A DNA stretch of 64,000 bases from Beroe forskalii (Eukaryota > Ctenophora > Nuda > Beroida > Beroidae), in NCBI GenBank assembly GCA_011033025.1, contig WFMF01000044.1, positions 186,001-250,000 on the forward strand. The letters run 5' to 3'. Below are positions 22,098 to 33,355 of the stretch, one piece after another. The notes under the pieces were generated by a model, which had not been told where the DNA came from, did no database searches, and saw only the letters and a program-made list of their open reading frames with translations. The number at the start of each line of letters is the position of its first letter. Position 1 is the first letter of the stretch. The position numbers were made by a program, and so were the translations under genes.

Positions 22098-24009
22098 ATG
22101 CTAACCTCTAGACTGCTCTGTAACACCCTACTGCGCGCCACTAGCCCTGGTCTCCCACTGCAATGTACCAGACACAGACACCCCAACACCAAGCCCTCCG
22201 ATCAGACTGTAGAGATCAGTCCTGAGCAGGAACTTGTCTCCCTGCCACTCCGCAAACCAAAGTCTAAAGTCGCCAGCTACACGCTGGGTTAGTGGGACGG
22301 GTTGGGTTCTTCCGTTTATCTAGAGCATTCTTAAATATTCTAACAAATATTATGTTGTACTGTATTAATGTAAACTCTAATTTTCCATCATTTACAGTCG
22401 ATCAAACTTTCGAATCAAAAATTAAAATACCCAATTTTCCGTTTAATAAAATTCCATCAATGAAAAATCGTTTGGCAATACTCCCATCTTCCCAGTGCAC
22501 GAGCGACCTCAAGTTGGCACAGACAACACCCAACCCAGGAGAAAGTCGTTGCTGAGACCCCGGTGGCCTCAGGAGTTCATCATAGAACCTGTCCAACACT
22601 GCAAGTACGGACTGGTAGCCCTAGAAACCGCTTCAGTCGGACACAAACCCATGAAGGTTAGTAATAAGACATACTGTGCTGCTTTTTGAAAAACAATTTG
22701 CATGGCATTGTCAATACCGATCGATTTATCATATTTCGACAAACATCCGTTATCTGTTCCATTGCAATGTACAGTGGGATGTTTTCGTTTTTTGACTTTT
22801 TGGATTAAATTACAAATATTTCGTTATCTAATATAGTCCTCTTGAAACAACCAGGCGGTGAGAGAGTTCATCACTTCGAACATAAAGCGAGACCGAGACA
22901 GTCTGTTCGTGAGGTTCTACCCGGACTACCCTACCTCCAGGAAACCCTTGCACACAAGACACGGGGAGGGAAAGGGAAAGGTGGAGGAGTACTTGGACTA
23001 CGTAATGGCAGGTATTAGGTGGGTGGGTTCAGGGTGGGTAAGTTGTTGGGTTCAGGGCAGGGAGAGTAGGTGAATTCAGGGCAGGAGAGTGGGTGGGTTC
23101 AGGGCAGGGAGAGTGGGTGGGTTTAGGGCCGGGAGAGTGGGTGGGTTCAGGGCAGGGAGAGTGGGTGGGTTTAGGGCAGGGAGAGTGGGTGGGTTCAGGG
23201 CAGGGAGAGTGCGTTGGTTCAGTGCAGGGAGAGTGAGTGGGTTCGGGGCGAGGAGAGTGGGTGGATTCAGGGCAGGGAGAGTGGGTGGGTTCAGGGCTGG
23301 GAGAGTGGATGGGTTCAAGGCAGGGAGAGTGGGTTGGTTCAGGGCAGGGAGAGGATTTTAACTGATCTTGGAACGAAAACTCTGATCAGATTTTGATGAT
23401 GTATCATTCGGGACATGAAGTATTCCTATTTTCAGGGCGGGTATTGTTTGAGTTTGACTGTGATACTCCCTTCCAAACTATCATCTTTAACGGTGCTTTC
23501 AAACGACTCAATATTGCTGTGATGCTCGTGAAAGGTGAAGATCATAGATATGCAGCTAAGGTCAGTTGTTGATATTTATTTCAGGAGCTTATTTCAACTG
23601 TGTTAAATGTTCATGCGTCTGATGTCTGTCGTAGAAAAGAAGTATTTACAAAACACTTGCAATTTCAAGCTATAGATGAACATGAGAAATGCGGATATTT
23701 TCGCTTGTCACCCTCACCAGAGTTTATGCGAGAGACTGCATGCAGTTGAACTGCAGATGCCCCATACTAATTTAACATTTTCAGGTTACGGACATTGGCG
23801 GGCGTGACAGGCTAGGACTGAAGAACTACAAATATGAAATAGAATATGCAAACGGCACCAAGACGCAATGGCAGTTACCTGATCACATGAGAAAAGACCA
23901 CACGTTACGTCGCCACGTAATGCAAAACATGCACTTAGACTATTCTCACATGAAACACAAGAGCTTCGGTAACGAAAAAGAGGACAGGAAATTCGGTACT
24001 CCCAATTAG
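22098..24009 (+). CDS. MRPL16: Mitochondrial ribosomal protein L16 (uL16m), 5 exons
   Basis: A uL16-family protein of the mitochondrial large subunit. Exons 22098-22287, 22496-22656, 22855-23011, 23436-23560 and 23785-24009 join in frame (858 bp, 285 aa) with GT..AG introns of phase 1, 0, 1 and 0. The N-terminus (MLTSRLLCNTLLRATS) is basic and amphipathic, like a mitochondrial presequence. The L16 core reads CKYGLVALE, AVREFITSNIKR, FVRFYPDYPTSRKPLHTR, GEGKGKVEEYLDYV and AGRVLFEFDC, matching the usual KP.T.K..TRMGKGKG and PGRVLFE blocks. An earlier acceptor at 22397 would lead to a stop, so the acceptor at 22495 is preferred. The C-terminal extension (about 75 aa, exon 5) has no match that I recognise. 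Human MRPL16 is 251 aa. Assignment within the L16 family is firm; exact orthology is likely. Confidence 0.78.
23028..23355 (+). repeat. GTGGGTGGGTTCAGGGCAGGGAGA minisatellite in uL16m intron 3
   Basis: About 13-14 copies of a 24 bp unit with few substitutions lie inside the intron between exons 3 and 4. They produce long artefactual ORFs on both strands. Confidence 0.92.
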
Positions 24010-24837
24010 TTTTCAAAACTTCAATTCAGTTATCCTGATCCTGACTCGTCATGTTGAAACTCCATGATAACCGTGTTACATTTAGCTGAATAATCTCGGC
24101 GTTCTCTAACTATTTATAATACTAATTCATGATTAATTACAGTTTTAGGATAACTGCTTGAGTTCTCTCAATTGACGTTTCTTTTTCTATTATCGTGAAT
24201 GTGTCACGTGCAACTAAGATATTTAGCATTGAAGGTGAACTTGTAATGCTTGCTGTGAATATCGATATGTTATAAAAACCTTTATATTTGTCACGCCCGT
24301 CACTAGAAATGTTTTTGATTGTGGCAATTTGCAATTTTTGGCGCGGTTTCCCTATGACATTTAAACATCGAGACATTAATTTCGCGCACGGACCGCGCGC
24401 GTAATTTGTAGATTGGAGTCTAGCTAGCTATCTAGTCCATGCTAGTGGATCAGAATATATTCGCAGCGAGAATTCCTAAATTACGCTGTTTATGAATCAA
24501 TGATAAGGCATAAAATGAGAGAAAAAGAAAGGGGCTTCTTTATCGTAATAACAACAATGTGATCGATTTGTCATTTGGTATGTGCACGTAACATTTTTCG
24601 TCATGCTCGATTGGGTGTTCCCCTAACCAGGGGCGTCGCGAAACGTTGATGGATTTCTCCCATCCCTGCGCGCAACACTCGGAGATTTGGAGCTGGGTCG
24701 TGGAAAACGTTGCGTGCGTCGACGGACGTTGCCCCGTCTATTTCTTCTGACTGGATGGGCGAGGTTGCAAAGTGACGTCCAAATGTGGAACGTTGCGCCG
24801 CGCGCGAGGGTAGGGTAACATCCTACGAAACATCCTA
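24010..24837. other. Intergenic, with CpG-rich dispersed repeat at the end
   Basis: No gene is visible. From 24615 a terminus-like TTCCCCTAACCAGGGG word (shared with 45.7-45.8 kb) is followed by the CpG-rich family core at 24713-24838 also found at 6.3-6.9 kb. Confidence 0.55.
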
Positions 24838-25100
24838 CGAATAAGGTACCGGTATTATTTAGGTACTGTTGTAAATAAGATACCGTTCTTAATAAGGTAC
24901 CCAGTTAGGAACCGTTGTTAATAAGGTACCGTTGTTAATAAGGCAACTCTGTTAATAAGGTACCGTTGTAAATAAGGCAACTCTGTTAATAAGGTACCGT
25001 TGTGAATAAGGCAACTCTGTTAATAAGGTACCATTGCTGTTAAGGTACTGTTGTTGTTAAGGAACCATTGTAAACAAGGTACCATTGTTAATCTTCCTTT
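24838..25100 (+). repeat. AATAAGGTACCGTTGTT tandem array
   Basis: Units of 17-18 bp (AATAAGGTACCGTTGTT and AATAAGGCAACTCTGTT variants) alternate with each other over about 260 bp. Confidence 0.88.
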
Positions 25101-25129
25101 CTTCCCCTCATTCCTTCCCTTACCTTCCT

Positions 25130-25385
25130 TGCTCTAGTGAGCTACGATCTTCATCTAATCCACGATCTAGTGAGCAATGATCTAGTGAGCTATGATCTAC
25201 TGATCCACGATATACTGAACTGTGATCTAGTGATCCACGATCTAGTGAGCTATAATCTACTGATTCACGATCTACTGATCTGCGATCTACTGATCTGCGA
25301 TCTAGTGATCCACGATCTAGTGAGCTATGATCTACTAACTTACGATCTAGTAATCCACGATCTAGTGAGCTATGATCTGGTAGAT
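25130..25385 (+). repeat. GATCTAGTGAGCTATGATCTACTGATCCAC tandem array
   Basis: A unit of about 13 bp built on CGATCTA(G/C)TGA(G/T)C repeats some 19 times, giving Asp/Leu- or Ser/Leu/Asp/Arg-rich artefactual ORFs. It follows the previous array after a short CCTTCC-rich spacer. Confidence 0.88.
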
Positions 25386-25416
25386 CTCCCATGTAAACGG
25401 CTCTGAGTGATGTCAA

Positions 25417-26190
25417 GATCTAAACGTCAATCGTTTTGTATACTAACCATAAACTCAACCCTAAATCTTGATCTTAACCCTAAAAGTAAACCTAACAAAT
25501 CCTGACCCTGATCATGATCCTAATCCTTAAAGCGCTAGATGCGCTTAGTTTTATTTTTACGAGTGACGCTATTGTCATACTCATAGATAATGAAGACTCT
25601 CGTTATGTGGGAGACTGACTAAATTATGGCCAAACAGTAAAGTTTTTGAAACTGATAAAAATATCGTTTTCAAAGCGATAATCGTTTTAAAAACCGATTA
25701 TCGTTTTTAAGAACAATTATTTAAAAAACTATTATCGCTTTTTAAAACGATTTTCGCGCTTTGAAAAAGATTATCGTTTTTTTGAAACGATTATCGTACG
25801 ATAATCGTCGATTATTATTTTGTGCAATTTTAAAATCCATATATTTTCCACCGTGCGCTCTGACCGCAATTGTTGTGCAATGCTGAATGTTCGACGTTCG
25901 TCAATACTACAAGCAGGAAATTGCCGGAGCAAGCGAAAGTTGTCAGGCGTTGCCTGAAATAATGGGTCTGACGACGTCAGACAAAGCGAAAGAGGGCTAG
26001 TGTCCAATATAATTCCAGAGCCTTCATTATCTATAATAATGAGGTCACTCGGAAAAATAAAGTTGAGCGCATCTAGCGCTTTTAGGGTCAGGATTTGTTA
26101 GGTTTAGGGTTAGAATTAAGGTTAGGGTTTTGGTTAGGGCAATAATTAGGTTTAGGATACGAAAAAAATGACGTCTAGTTGTGACTGTGT
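25417..26190. mobile_element. Foldback/MITE of about 770 bp with AACCCTAAA-rich arms
   Basis: The left arm (25430-25545: AACCCTAAA words, CTAACAAATCCTGACCCT, AAGCGCTAGATGCGCT) is mirrored by the right arm (26066-26185: AGCGCATCTAGCGCTT, AGGGTCAGGATTTGTTAG). The centre holds repeated ACGATTATCG motifs at 25650-25815. The ends are imperfect and no clear target duplication was found. Confidence 0.7.
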
Positions 26191-26221
26191 GACGTCACTC
26201 AGCCAGATTTATATGGGACAC

Positions 26222-26345
26222 ATACCCGAAAAACCTCCCCGAAAAAAGCGAATCAACCCGGTTAAGGGTGTGGGTCGATTTGCTTGTTTCGGATTTATTC
26301 GCATGTTTGAGTTTCGGCTTGATTCGGGGAGGTTTTTTCGGTAGG
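26222..26345. repeat. Short inverted repeat with CCGAAAAAACCTCCCC arms
   Basis: CCGAAAAACCTCCCCGAAAA at about 26227 faces GGGGAGGTTTTTTCGG at about 26325, around a loop of roughly 80 bp. Confidence 0.6.
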
Positions 26346-26411
26346 TTCGGGGTTGTTTCGGCTTGATTCGACTAATTCCTGTTTGTAGTATCAACGTTGA
26401 ATTGTCAGTTA

Positions 26412-26580
26412 AGGGATTGTTCACATATTACGTAATCAATTTTTGGCCGATGTTAACCCCCCCCCCTCCCCCTCGTAATCAAGTTTACAGTAGTTGTATT
26501 TGTTACATTAACATGTAACGTAATCATTCCGAAACCCCCTCCCTCCCCCTAGATGATTACGTAATATGTGAACAATCCCT
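26412..26580. mobile_element. 169 bp MITE with 27 bp perfect TIRs
   Basis: The left arm starts AGGGATTGTTCACATATTAC and the right arm is its exact reverse complement, ending GTAATATGTGAACAATCCCT at 26580. A C-rich and a C/T-rich tract lie inside. Flanks are GTTA and AACA; a target duplication is not certain. Confidence 0.85.
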
Positions 26581-27394
26581 AACAAGATAAACAATAGTAT
26601 ATTCAGATAACATTTTTCAGTGCTTCGTAGGTCGTCTGAAAAAAGACGCCCAATTGACTTTCCAAATTCTATTTATGCTCACATTATAAAACGATGATTT
26701 GAGTTTCAGTATTTGTCTTCGAAAGAACTTGACCAGTATTAATAATAATACTAAATGGGCAACGTTGGGAATTTACTGCAGGTTATATAATGCCACCATT
26801 CACAAAATATTTCATATTTAACTTCCTCCGGAGTTTCCTTGTTTGATTTCGCGTTCTGACGTGATTGTTTCTGGACAAACATGATATTGTAGCTTTTGCG
26901 AGAAAGAGAATCATTGTGGAATTCCAAGTCGTGTGAACCGTGATCAATATTCTATATAATCATTATTGCGAACGTACAAATGGCGCTTGTGTGGAAATTT
27001 CAGAATCCTTCTCGGATTTCGCAGCACATTGCTTCAATATACTAAACACTAAATATTCAAAATAATCTACGTTAAATTAAGTAAAATAGCCTACATCTAT
27101 TTCATTTAATCCGCTACCCTTGTTTTTTGAGTCAATAAACAACGATCTGCATTTACATATCCTCAGAAAGCTGTGTTTAGAAATGTGTATAAAATTAAAT
27201 CTGATCTTTCTGAAGTCTCAAAATTGCATCATATGGATCCTGTTCACTTCAACTGCGTCAGATTTCTTGAAAATAATATGATACAAAAAGCACTCAGCTG
27301 TACACAAAAGCATATAAACAAAAAAGCGTAAAAATGGAACTTCTGCTCCATGGTATTAAAACTATGTCTGTATATTCCAAATTATTTGGAGATT
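26581..27394. other. Intergenic/3' flank of the ACSL gene
   Basis: No gene is recognised. As the minus-strand ACSL stop is at 27395, the adjacent part is expected to hold its 3' UTR, though I saw no clear minus-strand AATAAA. Confidence 0.45.
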
Positions 27395-27896
27395 TTAATC
27401 TAACTCTTCATACATCCTGTCAATTTCTGCTTTGTAGTACTTGGCGATGTGATGTCTCTTCAGCTTGAAAGTGGGGGTTGTCAAGTCATTCTCCACTGAG
27501 AAGAGTTCAGGGGATAGGTGAATCTTCTTCGCAAACTCAAAACCTTTCAAACCACCTTCTTTGCCTTTCTCGTTTACCTGAAAATCAAGGAAATACGTGA
27601 GCTTAAATTGCAGCCCCCAAAACTTTAAATCAACGTGCTGAGGCTGTAACGGACTATAATTGTCGAGAATGGGCCAATAAGAGGACCCATTGGAGTTCGG
27701 AACATCAGCAAACCTGTCTCAGTATTTCGTCGGCCAGCTCCTGCAAGAGACACATGTTCTGGAGAGAGCCCCTGATACCTCGTTCCTTGGCCCAGGCCTC
27801 CACGGTCAACTCATCCGGGACTATGATGGCTACGAGGGAGTTCTTGAGGGAGTCACCGTAGATCATGCACTGGGCCACCAGCACCGACCGTCGTAG
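27395..27896 (-). CDS. Long-chain fatty-acid-CoA ligase (ACSL type), last two exons
   Basis: The enzyme activates long-chain fatty acids to acyl-CoA at ER or mitochondrial membranes. Two minus-strand exons are visible: 27714-27896 and 27395-27577. The donor (GTTTGC) at 27713 joins the acceptor (TTGATTTTCAG) at 27578 in phase 0. The first reads VAQCMIYGDSLKNSLVAIIV and PDELTVEAWAKERG; the second reads LKGFEFAKKIHLSPELFSVE, NDLTTPTFKLKR, then ...EIDRMYEELD and stop. The LTPT.K.KR block holds the conserved C-terminal lysine region of acyl-CoA ligases. All upstream parts (AMP-binding core) should lie above 27896, but the sequence there is anomalous and no further exon is recognisable. Confidence 0.88.
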
Positions 27897-30800
27897 CTTT
27901 CCCCTTTAAAATTTCCGCCTTTTTTGAAATAAAAAGGCCCATTTCAAATCCCTTTTTGGATAAAATTTGGAACCCAATTTATCAAAAATAGTTGCGGGAA
28001 ATTTTTGTTTTGACTGTTCCAAGTTGCAAAAAGGGTTCACATAAAGGGAACATCCCATAGAAAACTGAAGGGGCCAAAAAAATAAAAATTTTATTTTTTT
28101 AATTTTTCGGAAATAAAAGTCAAACAGATGAAATTTTAACACGGAGATCCTAAAAAATGAATTTTTAACCGAAATTTTAATTGTCAAAATTTTAGGGGTA
28201 AAATTTTGCCTGACGTCGTAAAAACCCCATTTTTTAAAAATTTTTAACCCCCCAAAAAGGGGGTTGTTCCGAGGTTGCCCGGGTTTCCCCGATCCTGTCT
28301 TTCGCCCCCCAAAAGTGGGGCCCCAACCCCCTGGTGGGCAGATCCGGCTTTTGGCTTAGCAAAGGCGATCGCCCCCATGGCTGGGCCCCCACACAATTTA
28401 TAAATTGCAAACAGCTGTATACGTATACCCGTTTGTTTGGGAATCCCCCTTTTCAAGAAAGCAAAAGGGTTTGGGGGGAAAACCAGAATGGGGGACTTAG
28501 AAAACAAAACAAGTTGTTCCGATTTTTTAACCCCCCCGAGGCAACCCCCGGCCCCCTGTTTCAGACCCGCCACAGGCACAGGGGGTTTTATCACCAAAAA
28601 ACCAAAAATTTAGCCTTTTTAAAGGGGCGGCTGGCATGGCATCGAAGCCAAAATAGAAAGCAGTTTTTTTTTTACTATGGGGGGGACAGTTTTTTAAAAA
28701 ACCTTTTCCCTTGAAAAAAATTTTTATATTTAAAAATTTTTAAAAAAAATATAAAAAATAAAATTTGGTTTTTTGGGAATTTTTACAGACGGCAGTCCGA
28801 AAGTTTTTAAACAGTTTTCCCCAAATCATGCTTTTTGCCGATTAATGTTGATGAGGGTTTTTATCAAAACCATTGCCCCCCGCCCTTTCCACAGCTTTTT
28901 AAAAATTTTACCCATTCCCCCTTATTTGAAAGCCCCCCTTTCCCTTTAAAAATTTTTTAGGGGGACCAAAAGGAAACAGCCCCTGCCTATTTAATAAATA
29001 TCCAAATGTTTATCACCCAAATTACTAACCCAGAGTAAAGCAACCAGAGTCAAGGAAACCCAGACTCCCGCCAAAACCTTTGGGAAACCCAAAGAGACAA
29101 AGCAACCAAGTCAAACAGAAGCAGTACAAATACCCTAAAAAAAATGAGTCAAAACACAAAAACAAATTTATGAAAACAACAAGGAAATGATGACTGCAAA
29201 AAAATAGGTCATCCCCCCGGGGGGCCATGGACCTCAGACCCAGCATGGGATGGGCTTATTTGGACTGCCCCCCAGGGGTGAAGGGGCCCCCCTTTTCCCA
29301 GGGAAAGAAGAATTTGGGTTTGAACGTTTTGCGCCTGACCTTTTCTTTTTCTTATCCCCCTTGTGGGGAAATTTCCAAAAATGTGAGGAAAACCTTTTTC
29401 CAAACCAAGGATTACCTGGGCCGAAAGGGGAAGGGAGTGTTGGGTGATTTAAAAGATGGGTTGTGATGGGCCCCCATGAGGGGGTGGGGGCTGGGAAGTT
29501 TAAGCATTGAGGGAAGGCGGGGGCTTGGGGGGTTGGGTCAACATAAAACCCCGAGGGGCAATGGGCCCCCGCCCAAGGGGACCCGGGGTTTAAACAGGGG
29601 TTATGGGGGGCTTGCCCCCGACAGAAATTCGACTGAGGGGGATCTTGGGGTCGGGTGCCCTTTTAGGGGTTCCAAAGGGTTTTTTCAAATTTTGGGGGCT
29701 GGGGGAAAAAGGGGGGTTTTTCAGTTAACCGGGGCCCGGGGCTGGGGGCACTGCGGGTTTGGGGGTTTTTAAAAACGGGGGAGGCAGGGTGCTGGTGGGT
29801 GGGGTCCTTTAGGGGGCCCAAGGCCGACGACCGATACCAAAATGGGAAAACAGGGCAAAGGGAGGGGAAAAAGGCAAACCAAAATCACAAGACACACTGG
29901 ATTATTAGTGAGGGAACAAAACCAAATTTTTAAGGTTTCAATTTTTTTTAAATTCAACCCCTAACAAAAATTTTTCATGATGAACCCGTTTAAATTTGCA
30001 ATTTTGACAGTCATGCTGAATTACCCCCTCAATAATTTTAATTTTCCAGAAAATCCTCTCAATGGAAAATGTGTGTCAATTTGGGGGAATTATACATTCA
30101 ACCTCAATTTTTACAAATACATGGGGAAATTTTAAGAATTTTGCCGGGAAATTTTTGTGGAAAAGGGAAAAAGGGGGCTATTTTGTCCTTTTCTTCTCGG
30201 GGCAAAAACCCCCCGCCCCCCATCCCCACAAACCCGGTGCCAAATCCCCAAAAATTTCATGGTCCCTCAACCCCCCTCCACAGCACGGGTCCCAAACCCA
30301 ACCCACGGGTTCCCCCCGGGGGTTTTACGTTCCCCCAAAATTTTAGCCTCCGGGGAGGCCCCTTTGGCCGAAATGAGAAGGAAATTTTTGGGGCATTTCA
30401 AAACCTTCCAAAATTTACGGACACGCCAAAAATTCCTTTTTTTTTTTAAATTTCTTGTTCTGGTTTTCGTTCCCCGGCCCAGGTCAGTCAACCAAAACCC
30501 CCTTTAATTTACCAACGAAAGAATGGCTGAAGGCACCCCTCACTGCATGCTCATTTGGGGCCCAAAACAATTTTAAAAGAAGTCAGGGCCCCCTTTAAAA
30601 CCAAATCCGGGGACCCATCCCCTTGCGAGCAGCAGCCAGCCAAAAGGGACGGCAGTACCTGAGCCTCACACCGGGCGAAACGAAAAACCCTCCGGGATTC
30701 AAAGGGGGGATGCCCCTGCAGGGCTGCCCCGCCTTCAAAAGACGGGAAAGGGCCCGGGGAAAAAAAAAGAAGAAGAAGAAGGGACTACCGGGCCAAATCA

Positions 30801-31384
30801 ACCCGCAGTAATTAAAAAACCCAAACGTCCATGAAGAAAAAAGTTTTTCTCTAATGAGGATTTCATTTAGAGGAGGCACACAACCTTTTTCCTTCCCTCA
30901 GCCGGTCCCCAAGCCAAAAACGATCCACTGACCCCGCCCCATTCACAGGGGTCTTTCCAAAAAAAGGTGGAACCCCGATGGGTGACGTTCCCGGCCAAGA
31001 AGGTCACACTTAAAAAAAAGGGTTTGTCACATCCCCCGCCAAAGTCAATTTGGGGCCCCCAACGTTCAAAACCACATTCCCCAAAGGGCTCAGTGAAAAA
31101 GATAACGGCACAGACCATTTTGCCCCCTCTCCCCAACCCAAAAACTCTGACTGAAGAAAAGGGTCTTGGGACCACAAAATGGCCCCTGCACAACCCCATG
31201 GCAAAGGGAAAAAGTCAGGGCTAATTTTATCCCCAGAGGGGAAAGTGACAAAAACAGGGGCAAAATCTCCAAAAAGGGTACCCAAAACTGTTTTCGCTTG
31301 GGCAATTTTTAAATAAAATTTTCCCATCAACCGACCCAGCCAAAAAAAAGGGATACCCTGAAACCAAAATTCTAGGGGACAGTC
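27897..31384. other. Anomalous homopolymer-inflated block, possible assembly artefact
   Basis: The texture differs from everything else: runs of 3-8 identical bases (cccc, gggg, tttt, aaaa) follow one another almost without single bases over most of 3.5 kb, with local islands of normal texture (for example 29000-29200). It begins directly at the edge of an ACSL exon and ends near the 5' end of a LINE. ORFs here show no family resemblance. The pattern is what low-coverage, homopolymer-error-rich long-read gap filling would give, though real low-complexity DNA is not excluded. Confidence 0.6.
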
Positions 31385-31629
31385 CCCCCAAAACGGGCAG
31401 TGTCGATCCTAGGCTACCTCACTCCCCGATTCTGACACCATGCGAAGATGTTGTAGACGATGGTCTGTCAATCCACCTCAGTTACTCAACATCTGGACGA
31501 ACGGGTCTCAGACATCCTAAGCTGACAGGGCAGAGATGAAAGATATAAAGACATACCAGACATCAAGGAGCCTCAAGAAGATTTCGAGCAGACTGTCATC
31601 CCAGAGGAATCTGTTTCACCCCTCCTAAA

Positions 31630-33108
31630 GTGACTATCAGTAAGCCCAGCTCCCCACCTGAAACCACCGAGAGGCTCCCACACAGATCAACCCAGTGCCA
31701 GCTGATGCCACTCGTCGAAGAGACACTCATCGAACTGAAGACTGGGCTTCTGGCATTGAGAGACGAAGTGGCATCTCTTCGGAGGGAGATCGACCTGAAA
31801 GACACAAAGAGCAGTGGTTCGTGTGACATCACCAAGCACACTAAACAGGTGATTGAACTCAAGGACCTGTGGAAGCAGAGCATGATCTTCACATCCAACA
31901 CGAAGAAGGCCATCGAGAAGAACTATGACGACATCAAAGTACAGGAAGTGAAGATTGATGCCATCAAAGACAACATCGAAAACTTCATGACTGACCTGGA
32001 GCGCTTTCACAACAGTGCATTCTTCCGTGAAGACTCGACTCTAATCAAGAACATTCACAAGGTTATAGTCGAAGGACGATCCCAAAAGACCAAAGAATCA
32101 TCTCAGAACATCAGAAGAGAGAGTGAGGTTCCAGCTGCACAAGTAGAGGAAGAGGAAGAGGCTCAACGAGGCGGAGAAGAAGAAAAAGAAGAAGTTTGGA
32201 AATTTGAGGATCATCCTTTGTGGTCAGACCTTCACCCTAGCAGGCTCCAGGAAGACTTCAAGAATATCCAGGCATCACTTCGCAGAGAAGAACCCCCTCA
32301 ACCATCTGGAAAGAGAACCCTTTTGCCACCTCAAAGATCGAACCAGGTTTCCAAACCAGTATCAAGGAGAGCTACTGGATTCACGATGACTGAAGCAGGA
32401 CAGCGAGCACCACTGCCGAAGATCACTACAACTGGCATCACAGAGCCTCCAAGAGCCACCAGGACAAGAGTAGTCTCACGATCAGATGAACGCAGCTGCA
32501 GTTCAGTGGTGCTGATCACAGACTCCATCATGAGGCACATCAAGGACATCTCATCACTAGGGCTTCTCTACGAGGTCACTCAGATCAACAAGAGGAATAC
32601 CAGAGGCCTGAACGACAACGACCTGAGAGAGAAGATCCAGCAGATACGCCCTGCCTATGTGTACATCCATCTCGGTGTGAACGATGCTCTTCATGGAATA
32701 CCTCTGAGGGAGACACTGCATAACTTCATCAAGTTCCGGAAGTTCCTGCAGTACCAGTATGGAACTCAAGTTATCATCTCCCTTCCGCTCCTTACATCAG
32801 ATGCAGACGACAACAGGAAGATCCTCACCTTCAGATCTCACCTTGAGAAGCTGGTGGATGAGTTCATGGACCAGGTGCCACGTGCTGCAGGACTCAAGAA
32901 GTTTTGGTGTAATCCCAACGGCAACTTCATCCAGGACGAGAAATTCAAGAGAGAGCTGCACAGTGATGACGGGATTCATCTCTCTGACAGAGGCAAGGAT
33001 CTCATTCTGGGGAACTTCAGGCACCAGATACATCGGATGAGGAAGAACTGCCACCCAGATGTGATGTACAGAAGAGTTCAACCATCTTCATCCCGTGTAG
33101 CCGCGTGA
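31630..33108 (+). CDS. LINE ORF1 with coiled coil and SGNH esterase domain
   Basis: 492 aa, no stop. Residues about 25-130 are heptad-rich and probably coiled coil; 165-190 are very acidic (EEEEEAQRGGEEEKEE). The C-terminal 200 residues form a GDSL/SGNH-type hydrolase: VLITDSIMRH (block I, nucleophile Ser in DSI), YIHLGVNDAL (block III, GxND) and DDGIHLSDRG (catalytic Asp/His) are all present. Such an esterase with coiled coil is known in ORF1 of CR1/L2-type LINEs, where it acts as an RNP protein and possible lipid esterase. ORF2 follows after 39 bp. Confidence 0.85.
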   Translation: MTISKPSSPPETTERLPHRSTQCQLMPLVEETLIELKTGLLALRDEVASLRREIDLKDTKSSGSCDITKHTKQVIELKDLWKQSMIFTSNTKKAIEKNYDDIKVQEVKIDAIKDNIENFMTDLERFHNSAFFREDSTLIKNIHKVIVEGRSQKTKESSQNIRRESEVPAAQVEEEEEAQRGGEEEKEEVWKFEDHPLWSDLHPSRLQEDFKNIQASLRREEPPQPSGKRTLLPPQRSNQVSKPVSRRATGFTMTEAGQRAPLPKITTTGITEPPRATRTRVVSRSDERSCSSVVLITDSIMRHIKDISSLGLLYEVTQINKRNTRGLNDNDLREKIQQIRPAYVYIHLGVNDALHGIPLRETLHNFIKFRKFLQYQYGTQVIISLPLLTSDADDNRKILTFRSHLEKLVDEFMDQVPRAAGLKKFWCNPNGNFIQDEKFKRELHSDDGIHLSDRGKDLILGNFRHQIHRMRKNCHPDVMYRRVQPSSSRVAA

Positions 33109-33355
33109 GTATTATTCATTTCTCATAACCAAACACAAACATTAATCATGACAAAGAATAAAAAGAAGCTTACAGTCAGTAAGGGCAAAAAGAACGAATC
33201 TGTGACGGTCACCAAGAATTCCCTCAAATTTCTATCATGGAATATTCAAGCTCCATCAACGACAGAAGGTAATAAATTTCAAATCAAAGAATTTAAGAAC
33301 GTGTTACAGAGCAATGATTTCATATGTTTACAAGAAACCAGCGTTGATACTAAAA

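Noticed and set aside
22398-22495. Possible frameshift in uL16m exon 2
   Set aside because: Using the acceptor at 22495 instead of 22397 gives an uninterrupted in-phase protein, so no lesion needs to be assumed.
25430-26160. Telomeric repeats (AACCCTAAA / TTAGGGTTA words)
   Set aside because: They are irregular, form inverted arms of a foldback element and do not make a regular telomere array.
28244-31330. Overlapping ORFs of 60-126 codons in the anomalous block
   Set aside because: No family motif, inflated homopolymers, and open frames on both strands; not credible genes and not clear ACSL exons.
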